The notes: generated from the letters alone by a model not told the origin. A stretch of DNA of 8,189 bases from Verrucomicrobiales bacterium (GCA_003483645.1 DMYM01000376.1:1-8189), one strand, 5' to 3'; positions 1-7,926 are shown, counted from the first letter of the stretch. Numbers and translations: made by a program.

Positions 1-3000
1 CCTGGCCGCCCCAAGCTACGCCGCCGCCCAACTGGCCAACGGAAGCCGCGCTTACAGGATGGAGACCGTCAACATCGCGCAGGCCCGCATCCGGGCCAAG
101 CGCCTGACTGGTGAGGGTGCCGTGCGGGCTTTCCAAGGCTACCGCCATTACAGCGGAGATGGCCCCGATAAAGAGCGCATCAAGGAACGTCATACCATCC
201 CCTGGTCCCTGGTGGCAGGCGAAGCGATCTACGACGAGACCGTCACGCTCACCAACGCTCACGACACCACTGCACCCATCGAAATCAAGTGGGATGAAGT
301 CCTCGGGGCTGGAAAGGAGAACGGCCTCCTCTTCGTCTCCATCGAAGCCGAGCCCAAGGAAGGAATGGAAAGTCCGTTCCGGAAGAAGAAGCTCACCCAG
401 GTCTTCATGCAGCTCACCGATATCGGCCTGGCCTGGAAGGTCAACGAGGACAGTGCCTTCATCTACGCCTACTCCTGCGACACCGGTCAACCCCTCGCCA
501 ACGTGAACCTCGACGTCTTTGGCGAGGACGCCGGGGCCCTGCAATCCGCCCAGACCAACGAATCCGGGGTGGCACTCCTCCCCCGCACCACAACCCAGCG
601 CCATCTGCGGGCCTCCCTTGGCCGGGACAGCATGATCATCGACTTCGACCGCAGCATCCCCACCGTCTCCATGTGGCGCTTCCCCGTCAACACCGAGTGG
701 GACCCTCAACTCCCCGACAAGCGCACAGCCCTCCTCTTCACTGATCGCACCCTCTATCGTCCCGGCGAGGAGGTCCATCTCAAGGGCATCGTCCGCCGCA
801 TCGAAAACAACCGCAGTATATTCGATACCGGCAAGGGGGCCCAACTCGTGATCCGGGATTCCTCCGACCGCATCCTCGAGGAACGGGACATCACGCTCTC
901 CGACAAGGGCAGCTTCGATCACAGCTTCACCCTGCCGGCACGGACGGTGGGATATTTCAGCCTGGAACTGCTCTGGCCCGAGGAGATCGCGGCGGCCGAG
1001 GAGATGGACAGCTGGCACACCAGGAATGCTCACCTCAACAGCGCCCGTTTCATCCACAACATCGCGGTGCAGGACTTCCGCCGCAACGCCTTCGAGACGA
1101 AAGCCGGATTCGTGAACTCCGGGAGCACCGACAAGGTGACCCTTTCACTCAAGGCCAGCTACTTCCAGGGACAACCGGTCGCCGAAGCCGCCGTGGAGTG
1201 GTTTTATCGCAGCCGGGAAGCTGGATTCTACCCCGCCCGGTTCCGCGACTACCTCTTCTGTGACCACCGCGCCCACGACGCCTACTACTGGTCTCACTAC
1301 TTCGGCTACGGTGAAGGATCCTATCGCCGGTCCTTCGGCACCAGGAATGGAACCGCCACCCTTGATCAGGATGGTTTCGCGAGCCTCACGTTCGATCTCG
1401 CGGAGATCGATTTTCCCTCCCCGCGCACGGTGAGCGTGACGAGTGAAATACGCGATCAACGTAATCAGACCCTCTCTGCCAAAGCCGCCACCACCGTGCA
1501 CAGCTCCGATTACTACGTGGGCATTTCCCGCCTCGACAAGCTTGTGCGGGTGGGCGACGAGATTGAACTGCGTGCCGTGGCGGTGGACGCCGACGGCAAA
1601 CCGCTCACCGGTGATCCGGTTGAGTTCACTCTCAGGATCGAGCGCGAAATCCACGAGCAGATCAAGACCAGGACCGCAAGCGGAACGATCGCGGTGCGCA
1701 ACGAGAAGAGGATCGAAACCGTCATCGAGAACCAGCCCTTCCAGATCAATCCGGGAGAAGCTGCCGGCGGTGGTTCGGTCCTGCCCTTCAAACCCGAACA
1801 CGCGGGGAACTACATCCTCACCCTGTCCGGAAGCGATCCCAAGGGGCGCCCCATCCGCACCGCCGTCACCCAGCACGTCTACGGCTCCAAGGAATACCCC
1901 TGGGCCTATGAAAACGGAATACTCATCAAGCTGGTGCCCGAGAAGAAGCGCTACCGCCCGGGCGAAACCGCACGCATCCTCGTGCAGTCTCCCATCGAGG
2001 GGACCGCCCTCGTAACCCTTGAACGTGAAGGGGTTCATCGCCACATGCTGAAAAAGCTCACCGCTGAAAACCCGGTGGTGGAAATTCCCCTCACTGACGA
2101 GGACGCACCCAACGCGTTTGTCTCCGTCCTGGTGATCAAGGGATCGCAGGACAACCTGCGCAAACACAAGGAACCCATCCTCCGCCTCGGCTATTGTGAG
2201 CTCGCCGTCGAGGTCGTGAAGGAGCGCCTGCAGGTCGCTCTCAAGATTCCGGGAAACTACCACCGCCCCGGCGAGGAGGTCGCCATCGAAGGACTGGTCC
2301 GTGACCACGCGGGTAATCCCGTCAGCGGGGCCGAAATCACCGTTTATGCTGAAGACGAAGGTACTCTCGCAGTGGCCGGTTACACCAATCCCGATCCCGT
2401 CGGGCACTTCTACGCACCTCGCAGTCTTCGCACCGAAGCAGGCACCTCCCTCGGAAAGATCCTCTCCGAGGATCCCGAACAACGCCACACCTTCAACAAG
2501 GGCTTCTTCATTGGAGGTGGTGGAGCAGGCGAGTTCGACAGCCTGGAGGGACCGGAACTGCGCAAGGACTTCAATCCCTGCGCGGTCTGGATGCCCGTCC
2601 TGGCGACCAACGAGGAGGGTCGCTTCAAGGTGCAGTTCACTTCCCCGGACACCCTCACCCGCTACCGGGTCATCGCAGTGGCCCACCACGGATCGACTCA
2701 CTTCGGCCGGGAGGTCTCCGAGTTCACCGTGAAAAAACCCCTCATGCTGGAGCCCTCCACTCCACGCTTTGCCCACCAGGGAGACCGCCTGCAGCCCAAG
2801 GTCCTCGTGCAGAACGCCACCTCCTACACGGGAACCTGGGACATTTCTCTCAAGATCGGGAGTATCACGAAATTTGTCGAGCACGGTGAAAAGACGGAGA
2901 CGAAGTCCATCACCATCCCCGCCGATAGCGACGCCACCGTCACCTTTGACCTGTCCTTTGGTGAAACCGGGCAGACGGACTGGCAGTGGACTGCCACCCC

Positions 3001-4672
3001 GCGCTCCCTCGACGAAGCCGCTCTCGATGAAAAGCTGCGCCGGGAACTCTCCGACGCGGTGGCCAGCAACTTCGCGATCGAGTATCCCATGCCCCTGCTG
3101 AGAGAGAACCGGTTCATCAAGTTCGAGGAACCGAGCGCCGGATACAACATGCTGGAAGGCCTCTCCAGGGAACTGCTCGAAGGTCGTGGTGAAATCGAAC
3201 TGGAGTTCGGGCGCTCTGTCCTCCTCGAGGCCGGTGGGGCGCTCGATTTTCTCCTCCGCTACCCCTACGGCTGCCTGGAGCAAACCACCTCCAGCACCAT
3301 CCCCTGGATTGCCGCCCTCAACCTGCGCAATATCGCCCCCACCTTCCGGAACAAGACCGAGAAGGAGATCCGCCGCAACATTCAGGCCGGGGCGGACAGG
3401 CTCATCTCGATGCAATGCGACGACGGCGGCTTTGCCTACTGGTCCAGCAGCGACCACTCCGAACTCTGGGCCTCCGCCTATGGAGGGATGGCCCTCCTCC
3501 TCTGCAGGGAAGCCGGGGCCAACGTCCCGGAAAGCGTCCTGAAAGGACTACGCCGCTACCTGGCCGATGAACTGCGCGGAATCGGCGAGGCGGAGCACTG
3601 GTGGGAGATCGAGACCGCCTGCCAGAGCTGCTTCACCCTCGCACTCGCCGGAAAGCCCCAGGTGGCCTACCACAACAAGCTCCTCGAGAACCCGGAGCGC
3701 CTCACCCCCAATGCCCTCAACTTCCTCGCGCTCGCGGTGGCCAGGTCAGGCGCTGACAACGCCGCCGGGCAGGCCCGGGAGATCCTCGCCCTGAAGGGAC
3801 AGCCCAGAAAAGGCGACCGCCATTTCATGAGCTCCGAGCCAACCGCAGCTCACCGGTTGCTCGCTCTCGTCAACATTGACCCCGAATCCCCTGATTGTGA
3901 TGAAGCGATCTCCAGGATCATCAAGTCCCGCGGTCGGCGCTCGGGCCACTGGGGGAACACCTGGAGCAATGCCTGGACCGTTTTCGCCCTGGGCGAGTAT
4001 GCCCGCCGGGTGGAAACCTTGAGCGCGCCACCGGTCATCACCCTTGAAACCGACGAAGGCCGCCAGCAGTTCACCCTCGACGACAGGTCTCCCTCCAGGG
4101 TCCTGCGCGTCCCCCTGCATGAAGGCTTCAAGGCCCGGGCGACGACTTCCACAGGCGGTTTCGCACGGGTCAAGCTTGCTTCCAAGCCCGCGCTTGCCCC
4201 GCAGCAGGCCGTCTCCAGCAACGGCCTGCAGATCCTGCGCCGCTACCACCGCGTGCTCCCCGACGGCAAGGAAGAACGACTGGACCAACCAGCGGTGGGA
4301 GACCTCGTGCGCGTGGAACTGCAGGTCACCATGCCCCGCGACGAGACCGTCTACCTCGTCATCGATGATCCCCTTCCCTCCATTTTTGAGGCCGTCAATA
4401 CTGCCTTCGCCAGCCAGGCCGGTCGTCTGGAGCAGGAGAACGACTGGGAGGTTTCGCATGAGGAACTTCGCGACGATCGCGTCCTCTTCTTTATCGACTC
4501 CCTCCCGCGCTCGGGAAGCTACACCGTCTCCTACCATGCCCGCGTGACCTCCGCGGGCTCCGTGGTCGCTCCGCCCGCCAAGGTGGAGGCCATGTACGAA
4601 CCGGAATTCTTCGCACTCTCGGCAAGTCACAAGTTCACCACCCCCAACCCGCTCCACACCGCCGCCCGTTAA
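1..4672 (+). CDS. Bacterial alpha-2-macroglobulin family protein (5' end outside window)
   Basis: This is a large periplasmic protease-trapping protein of the bacterial A2M family (E. coli YfhM type). An attacking protease cuts the bait region and is then bound covalently through an internal thioester. The frame is open from base 2. The ATG at 59 sits inside a continuous reading frame (preceding residues ...GSRAYR), so it is probably internal and the true start and signal peptide lie upstream. Numbering residues from that Met: macroglobulin-like beta domains fill 1-770, including TDRTLYRPGEEVHLKG (228-243) and RYRPGETARILVQSP (631-645). YAEDEGTLAVAGYTNPDP (763-780) leads into a Gly-rich bait segment (about 787-838). 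The A2M core follows (839-875, containing SPDTLTRYRVIAVA). The thioester motif GCLEQ has Cys1072 and Gln1075 intact, in an alpha-helical thioester domain (about 1045-1320). A C-terminal domain ends with PPAKVEAMYEPEFFALS. E. coli YfhM is about 1650 residues, so perhaps 100 or more are missing here. The family call is firm. Lipoprotein or soluble form cannot be decided. Confidence 0.96.
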   Translation, partial: LAAPSYAAAQLANGSRAYRMETVNIAQARIRAKRLTGEGAVRAFQGYRHYSGDGPDKERIKERHTIPWSLVAGEAIYDETVTLTNAHDTTAPIEIKWDEVLGAGKENGLLFVSIEAEPKEGMESPFRKKKLTQVFMQLTDIGLAWKVNEDSAFIYAYSCDTGQPLANVNLDVFGEDAGALQSAQTNESGVALLPRTTTQRHLRASLGRDSMIIDFDRSIPTVSMWRFPVNTEWDPQLPDKRTALLFTDRTLYRPGEEVHLKGIVRRIENNRSIFDTGKGAQLVIRDSSDRILEERDITLSDKGSFDHSFTLPARTVGYFSLELLWPEEIAAAEEMDSWHTRNAHLNSARFIHNIAVQDFRRNAFETKAGFVNSGSTDKVTLSLKASYFQGQPVAEAAVEWFYRSREAGFYPARFRDYLFCDHRAHDAYYWSHYFGYGEGSYRRSFGTRNGTATLDQDGFASLTFDLAEIDFPSPRTVSVTSEIRDQRNQTLSAKAATTVHSSDYYVGISRLDKLVRVGDEIELRAVAVDADGKPLTGDPVEFTLRIEREIHEQIKTRTASGTIAVRNEKRIETVIENQPFQINPGEAAGGGSVLPFKPEHAGNYILTLSGSDPKGRPIRTAVTQHVYGSKEYPWAYENGILIKLVPEKKRYRPGETARILVQSPIEGTALVTLEREGVHRHMLKKLTAENPVVEIPLTDEDAPNAFVSVLVIKGSQDNLRKHKEPILRLGYCELAVEVVKERLQVALKIPGNYHRPGEEVAIEGLVRDHAGNPVSGAEITVYAEDEGTLAVAGYTNPDPVGHFYAPRSLRTEAGTSLGKILSEDPEQRHTFNKGFFIGGGGAGEFDSLEGPELRKDFNPCAVWMPVLATNEEGRFKVQFTSPDTLTRYRVIAVAHHGSTHFGREVSEFTVKKPLMLEPSTPRFAHQGDRLQPKVLVQNATSYTGTWDISLKIGSITKFVEHGEKTETKSITIPADSDATVTFDLSFGETGQTDWQWTATPRSLDEAALDEKLRRELSDAVASNFAIEYPMPLLRENRFIKFEEPSAGYNMLEGLSRELLEGRGEIELEFGRSVLLEAGGALDFLLRYPYGCLEQTTSSTIPWIAALNLRNIAPTFRNKTEKEIRRNIQAGADRLISMQCDDGGFAYWSSSDHSELWASAYGGMALLLCREAGANVPESVLKGLRRYLADELRGIGEAEHWWEIETACQSCFTLALAGKPQVAYHNKLLENPERLTPNALNFLALAVARSGADNAAGQAREILALKGQPRKGDRHFMSSEPTAAHRLLALVNIDPESPDCDEAISRIIKSRGRRSGHWGNTWSNAWTVFALGEYARRVETLSAPPVITLETDEGRQQFTLDDRSPSRVLRVPLHEGFKARATTSTGGFARVKLASKPALAPQQAVSSNGLQILRRYHRVLPDGKEERLDQPAVGDLVRVELQVTMPRDETVYLVIDDPLPSIFEAVNTAFASQAGRLEQENDWEVSHEELRDDRVLFFIDSLPRSGSYTVSYHARVTSAGSVVAPPAKVEAMYEPEFFALSASHKFTTPNPLHTAAR

Positions 4673-4691
4673 CTCACGGACGATTGTCGTC

Positions 4692-7010
4692 ATGATGGTT
4701 TTTCTTCCATGGTCCCGCCCCTGCCCATCCTGCGCCTCGTCGTGGGCAGGGATCCGGCAGACAGGAAGAAAAGGACACCACGGTTTCCTGGCGGCCTCCC
4801 TGGGACTGATTGCCTGGGGCCTCCTTCCCCTCGGCTTCGAACTACCGGCCTCCCTGGAGTCGGATCCGGGGCCCTCCCCGCGGATTCTCGACCGCCGCGG
4901 GGTGGTGCTCGATGATGTCCCGCGGGCAGACTTCTTCCGCCATCAACCGGTCTCCCTGAAGGAAATCCCGTCCGCTCTTCTCGACGCCACCCTGGTCGCG
5001 GAAGACAAGCGCTTCTTCACCCACGACGGCATGGACTACCTTGCCACCGCACGGGCCACGCACGATCTCCTTCGCAATCGCCGGATCGTTTCGGGAGCCT
5101 CCACCATCACCCAGCAGCTGGTGAAGATCAGTTCCGCCCCGGCCGAGCGCAACATTCTCACCAAGATCCGCGAAAGCCTTATCGCCCGCCATCTTGAATA
5201 CCGCTGGTCCAAGCAGGAAATCCTTACCGCCTACTTCAACCGGCTTGACTACGGCAACCACCGACAGGGATGCCGGGAGGCGGCACGATTCTACTTCGGC
5301 AAGCCACTCGGTGACCTCTCCCTTGCCGAGTGCGCCCTCCTCGCCGGTCTTCCCCAGTCTCCCAGCCTGCACAATCCCGTCCAGAATGCGGACTCCGCCC
5401 TGCAACGCCGCAACTGGATCCTCGACCGCCTTGCGGAGGAACGGGACTACGGTTCCCGGCAGATCGAAATCGCCAAGCAGGAGCCCCTCAACCTCCACCG
5501 GGCGCAGCACGAGGAAATGGCCCCCCACGTGGCCTCTTCCCTGCGCGACCGACACCAGTCGATCCGCACCACCCTCGATGCCACCCTGCAGGGCAGGGTC
5601 ACCGGAATCGTGCGGGAGGAACTGGCCCGACTACGGGAATCCAACGCCCACCACGCTGCCGTGGTCGTGATCGATAATGCCTCCGGAGAGGTTCTCTCCC
5701 TGGTCGGCTCGGGAGATTTCCACGATCCGCGGGGAGGCCAGATCGACGGAACACGCTCGCCCCGCTCCGCAGGATCCACCCTCAAGCCCTTCACCTACCT
5801 CCTCGCCTTCGAGCGGCGCGGCCTCTTCCCTGGCAGCATCATTGCGGATATTCCCACCCCCTACCGCACCGAGGAGGGCCTCGATCTGCCGGTCAACTAC
5901 GACCACAAACACTACGGCCCGGTCACGATCCGTTACGCCCTCGCCAATTCACTCAACGTCTCCGCCATGCGCACCCTGAACGATATCGGGGGACCGGCCC
6001 CCCTGTATGATCTTCTCGTCCGGACCGGCATTCGCACCCTCGACAAACCTGCCGCCGAATATGGTCTCGGTCTCACCATCGGAAATGCCGAAGTCAGGCT
6101 CCTCGAACTGACCAACGCCTACGCCACCCTTGCCCGTCTCGGCACCTTCAAGCCAGCCACCCTGACCTTTCACGCTGATCACTCTCCCGTCCCCGATTCA
6201 GATTCCCGCATTGCAACGCCCCAGGCGTCCTACCTCATCGCTGACATCCTCAGCGACAATGCCGCGCGCTCCTCTGCCTTCGGTGCCCAGTCCACGCTCC
6301 GCCTTCCCTTCAAGGCCGCGGTCAAGACCGGCACCTCATCCGACTTCCGCGACAACTGGTGTGTAGGCTTCACCAGGGATCTCACCGTCGGGGTGTGGGT
6401 GGGAAACTTCGACAACACGCCCCTGCGCGGCGTCTCGGGAGTGAGCGGAGCCGGTCCCATCTTCAAGCGCACCATGCTCACCCTCCACGAAAAACGCGAT
6501 CCCCGGTGGCTCCAGCGACCAGCCGGCATCACCGGGATCATCATCGACAGTCGTAACGGTCATCGCTACCTCTCCGCCCCCCTGCCCGGGGAACCCTTCG
6601 CCACCTCCGAACTCTCCCTCACCCGGCGCCTTCCCGATCCCGTGAGCAGGGCCGACTATGATCGAGATGGCCGCGCCCTCATCGACCAACGCTACCGCGA
6701 GTGGTTTTCCAGCGCCGACAACCACCGCCGTGACGACCTCGTGCTGGCCGCGGAGCGACCACTCGATCTCTCTCCGCGCATCATTTCACCCATGGCCACC
6801 GCCTCCTATCTCCTCGACCCGGAACTCCCGAGTGGTGGGCGGCGCCTTCAACTCCTCAGTAACCTCCCCCGGGGTGCCCACTGGTCCAGCCCTACCCTCT
6901 CCATTGATGGAAACGCTGTCTGCCTCGTTCCCGGTCGACATGAGATCACCCTCACCGACTCCGAAACCGGCCTGACCGTTTCACAGGACATCGTGGTGGA
7001 GAGCCTCTAA
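4692..7010 (+). CDS. pbpC: Penicillin-binding protein 1C (class A PBP, peptidoglycan glycosyltransferase/transpeptidase)
   Basis: This is a bifunctional cell-wall synthase that polymerises lipid II into glycan strands, anchored in the inner membrane and facing the periplasm. At 772 residues it matches the family length (E. coli PbpC is 770). In order: a short basic cytoplasmic tail; one membrane helix (about 31-51); a GT51 transglycosylase domain with EDKRFFTHDG (catalytic Glu104), GASTITQQ (135-142) and KIRESLIARHLEYRWSKQEI (158-177); a transpeptidase domain with SxxK at Ser362-Lys365 (GSTLKP), SxN at Ser420-Asn422 and KTGT at 545-548; and a C-terminal BiPBP_C-like beta domain (about 690-772). 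All catalytic motifs are intact. The start is decided by exclusion: 4692 and the adjacent 4695 are the only ATG/GTG/TTG codons between the upstream gene's stop and the membrane helix. The ribosome-binding site is weak (GGA at 4678-4680, 11 bases away). Only 19 bases separate it from the A2M gene, so the two are probably co-transcribed, as in E. coli yfhM-pbpC. The PBP1C subtype rests on the C-terminal domain, the length and this neighbour. Confidence 0.96.
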   Translation: MMVFLPWSRPCPSCASSWAGIRQTGRKGHHGFLAASLGLIAWGLLPLGFELPASLESDPGPSPRILDRRGVVLDDVPRADFFRHQPVSLKEIPSALLDATLVAEDKRFFTHDGMDYLATARATHDLLRNRRIVSGASTITQQLVKISSAPAERNILTKIRESLIARHLEYRWSKQEILTAYFNRLDYGNHRQGCREAARFYFGKPLGDLSLAECALLAGLPQSPSLHNPVQNADSALQRRNWILDRLAEERDYGSRQIEIAKQEPLNLHRAQHEEMAPHVASSLRDRHQSIRTTLDATLQGRVTGIVREELARLRESNAHHAAVVVIDNASGEVLSLVGSGDFHDPRGGQIDGTRSPRSAGSTLKPFTYLLAFERRGLFPGSIIADIPTPYRTEEGLDLPVNYDHKHYGPVTIRYALANSLNVSAMRTLNDIGGPAPLYDLLVRTGIRTLDKPAAEYGLGLTIGNAEVRLLELTNAYATLARLGTFKPATLTFHADHSPVPDSDSRIATPQASYLIADILSDNAARSSAFGAQSTLRLPFKAAVKTGTSSDFRDNWCVGFTRDLTVGVWVGNFDNTPLRGVSGVSGAGPIFKRTMLTLHEKRDPRWLQRPAGITGIIIDSRNGHRYLSAPLPGEPFATSELSLTRRLPDPVSRADYDRDGRALIDQRYREWFSSADNHRRDDLVLAAERPLDLSPRIISPMATASYLLDPELPSGGRRLQLLSNLPRGAHWSSPTLSIDGNAVCLVPGRHEITLTDSETGLTVSQDIVVESL

Positions 7011-7017
7011 TCATCGT

Positions 7018-7034
7018 GGGGAAGTCCTGTCCCC
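7018..7034 (+). terminator. Weak hairpin after pbpC, possible terminator
   Basis: GGGGA (7018-7022) can pair with TCCCC (7030-7034) around a 7-base loop. Two further C-G pairs lie outside a T-T mismatch. A pyrimidine-rich stretch follows, containing a run of four T at 7047-7050, but that run is 12 bases past the stem and not a proper U-tract. The hairpin begins 8 bases after the pbpC stop codon, which suits a transcript end. The stem is short, so this is only a candidate. Confidence 0.25.
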
Positions 7035-7057
7035 TCGCCTCCCTCCTTTTCCAAGGC

Positions 7058-7088
7058 TTGACGAACCGGAGATCCGGACCTGAGTAAT
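7058..7088 (+). promoter_or_regulatory. Possible sigma-70-like promoter for the SGNH hydrolase gene
   Basis: TTGACG (7058-7063) matches five of six bases of the -35 consensus. The best -10 candidate is AGTAAT (7083-7088), four of six, at a long 19-base spacing. It overlaps the ATG at 7087, so if it is used the transcript would begin at about 7095-7096, right at the second in-frame ATG (7096). An inverted repeat, CCGGA-GA-TCCGG (7066-7077), lies between the two hexamers and could be an operator or chance. The long spacing and the GC-rich background keep confidence low. Confidence 0.22.
7066..7077. repeat. Short inverted repeat upstream of the SGNH hydrolase gene
   Basis: The sequence CCGGAGATCCGG has two perfect 5-base arms (7066-7070 and 7073-7077) around a GA centre. 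It sits 9 bases before the ATG at 7087 and within the candidate promoter. It could be a small operator or a weak RNA hairpin near the start codon. In GC-rich DNA a repeat this short can occur by chance. Confidence 0.25.
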
Positions 7089-7857
7089 GCCCAGGATGAA
7101 AGCCCGGGAGACAACCTGCATTACCGCCATTATGTTCTCGCTGCTGTTCGTGGTCGGCTCGCCCCAGAGCGCCGGACAGGCGACCGCCCGCGACCCTCTC
7201 AAGATTCCCGACCGCGACGAGGGACTGCCCGGCGCCGGCCCCCTGCGGCGCAGTGACTGGTTCCGGGGAGTCTGGCGCAGCCGGCGCGGCTCCTGGCTGA
7301 AGAAGACCGAGGCCCAGAAGAACTCGGTGGTCTTCCTCGGCGACTCCATCACCCAGGGCTGGCGCGACGATTTCGGCGGAGCCTTCGATCCGCTCAAGGT
7401 GGCCAACCGGGGCATCAGCGGAGACACCAGCCGGGGCCTGCTGGTGCGCCTGCCGGAGGACGTCCTCAATCTCAACCCCAGGGCGGTGGTCCTCATGATT
7501 GGCGCCAACGACCTCGCCGAGAAGGCGGACGGGGAAATCGTCTTCGGCAACGTGAAGCTCATCATCGAACGGCTCAAAAAGCACAACCCGAAGATGCCCA
7601 TCGTACTCTGCGAAACCTTCCCCTGTGCCCCGGACAACTACCGGCCGGTGGCGGAGATCCGCAGGATCAACTCCCTCTATGCCAACACTTACTCCGACGA
7701 TCCGCAGGTGACCCTGGTCAAGACCTATGAACTCTTTGCCGGCAGCGATGGAGCCTCCCTGCCCGGGCTCCTGCCCGACCGGGTCCACCCCAACGCAGAG
7801 GGCTACAAGGTCTGGGCCGCCGCCCTGCGACCGGTCTTCGCCAAGCTGGGACTCTGA
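7087..7857 (+). CDS. Secreted SGNH/GDSL-family hydrolase (putative esterase)
   Basis: This is a 256-residue exported serine hydrolase of the SGNH superfamily, which removes acyl or acetyl groups from lipids or carbohydrates. The substrate cannot be read from the sequence. All four signature blocks are present: FLGDSITQGW (nucleophile Ser87), ANRGISGDTSRG (oxyanion Gly112), MIGANDL (Asn141) and LLPDRVHPNAEGY (Asp231 and His234). The N-terminus looks like a signal peptide: basic residues, a hydrophobic core at about 12-24, and a likely cut near SPQSAG-QA (about 30) or ATA-RD (about 35). The product is therefore probably periplasmic or secreted. An in-frame TGA at 7081 rules out an upstream start. 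Both ATG 7087 and ATG 7096 are possible: the first has a weak GGA 8 bases upstream, while the second gives the more typical MKAR signal-peptide beginning. The protein resembles the PAF-acetylhydrolase-like/sialate O-acetylesterase-like SGNH proteins that are abundant in Planctomycetes and Verrucomicrobia. A cell-wall or polysaccharide deacetylase role is suggested only by its position next to pbpC. Confidence 0.93.
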   Translation: MPRMKARETTCITAIMFSLLFVVGSPQSAGQATARDPLKIPDRDEGLPGAGPLRRSDWFRGVWRSRRGSWLKKTEAQKNSVVFLGDSITQGWRDDFGGAFDPLKVANRGISGDTSRGLLVRLPEDVLNLNPRAVVLMIGANDLAEKADGEIVFGNVKLIIERLKKHNPKMPIVLCETFPCAPDNYRPVAEIRRINSLYANTYSDDPQVTLVKTYELFAGSDGASLPGLLPDRVHPNAEGYKVWAAALRPVFAKLGL

Positions 7858-7876
7858 GAAATCCGCAGGCAGGGGC

Positions 7877-7903
7877 GCACCCGGGACAGCCTGATCCCGG
7901 TGC
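7877..7903 (+). terminator. Terminator-like hairpin after the SGNH hydrolase gene
   Basis: GCAC plus CGGGA on the left (7877-7886, with one bulged C) pairs with TCCCG plus GTGC on the right (7895-7903). This gives nine base pairs around an 8-base loop. It starts 19 bases after the TGA stop. The following bases (7904-7920) are AAA and then pyrimidine-rich, with T mixed with C and no clean U-run. It is the most stable-looking inverted repeat between genes in the window and probably ends or attenuates the upstream transcript. Confidence 0.4.
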
Positions 7904-7926
7904 AAACTCTTCTCCCTTTCCGAACC

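Noticed and set aside
1145..3457. A 770-codon open frame on the - strand inside the A2M gene
   Set aside because: It is exactly in register with the sense codons, so its stops correspond to sense TTA, CTA and TCA, which are rare in this GC-rich DNA. It ends precisely where the sense gene uses TCA (1145-1147). The sense strand encodes a clear A2M protein and the antisense product has no recognisable domain.
3746..4693. A 315-codon - strand frame across the A2M 3' end
   Set aside because: Same in-register antisense effect; the predicted protein is Gly/Val/Asp-rich with no family motif.
4842..5555. A 237-codon - strand frame inside pbpC
   Set aside because: In register with pbpC codons and overlapping the conserved transglycosylase motifs; a codon-bias shadow.
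4692..7010. Could the PBP be PBP1A/1B rather than PBP1C?
   Set aside because: Its length, the C-terminal BiPBP_C-like domain and the A2M neighbour all favour PBP1C.
7011..7637. A 208-codon - strand frame over the start of the SGNH gene
   Set aside because: It overlaps the nucleophile and oxyanion blocks of a convincing + strand gene, and the translation is low-complexity, Arg/Ser/Pro-rich.
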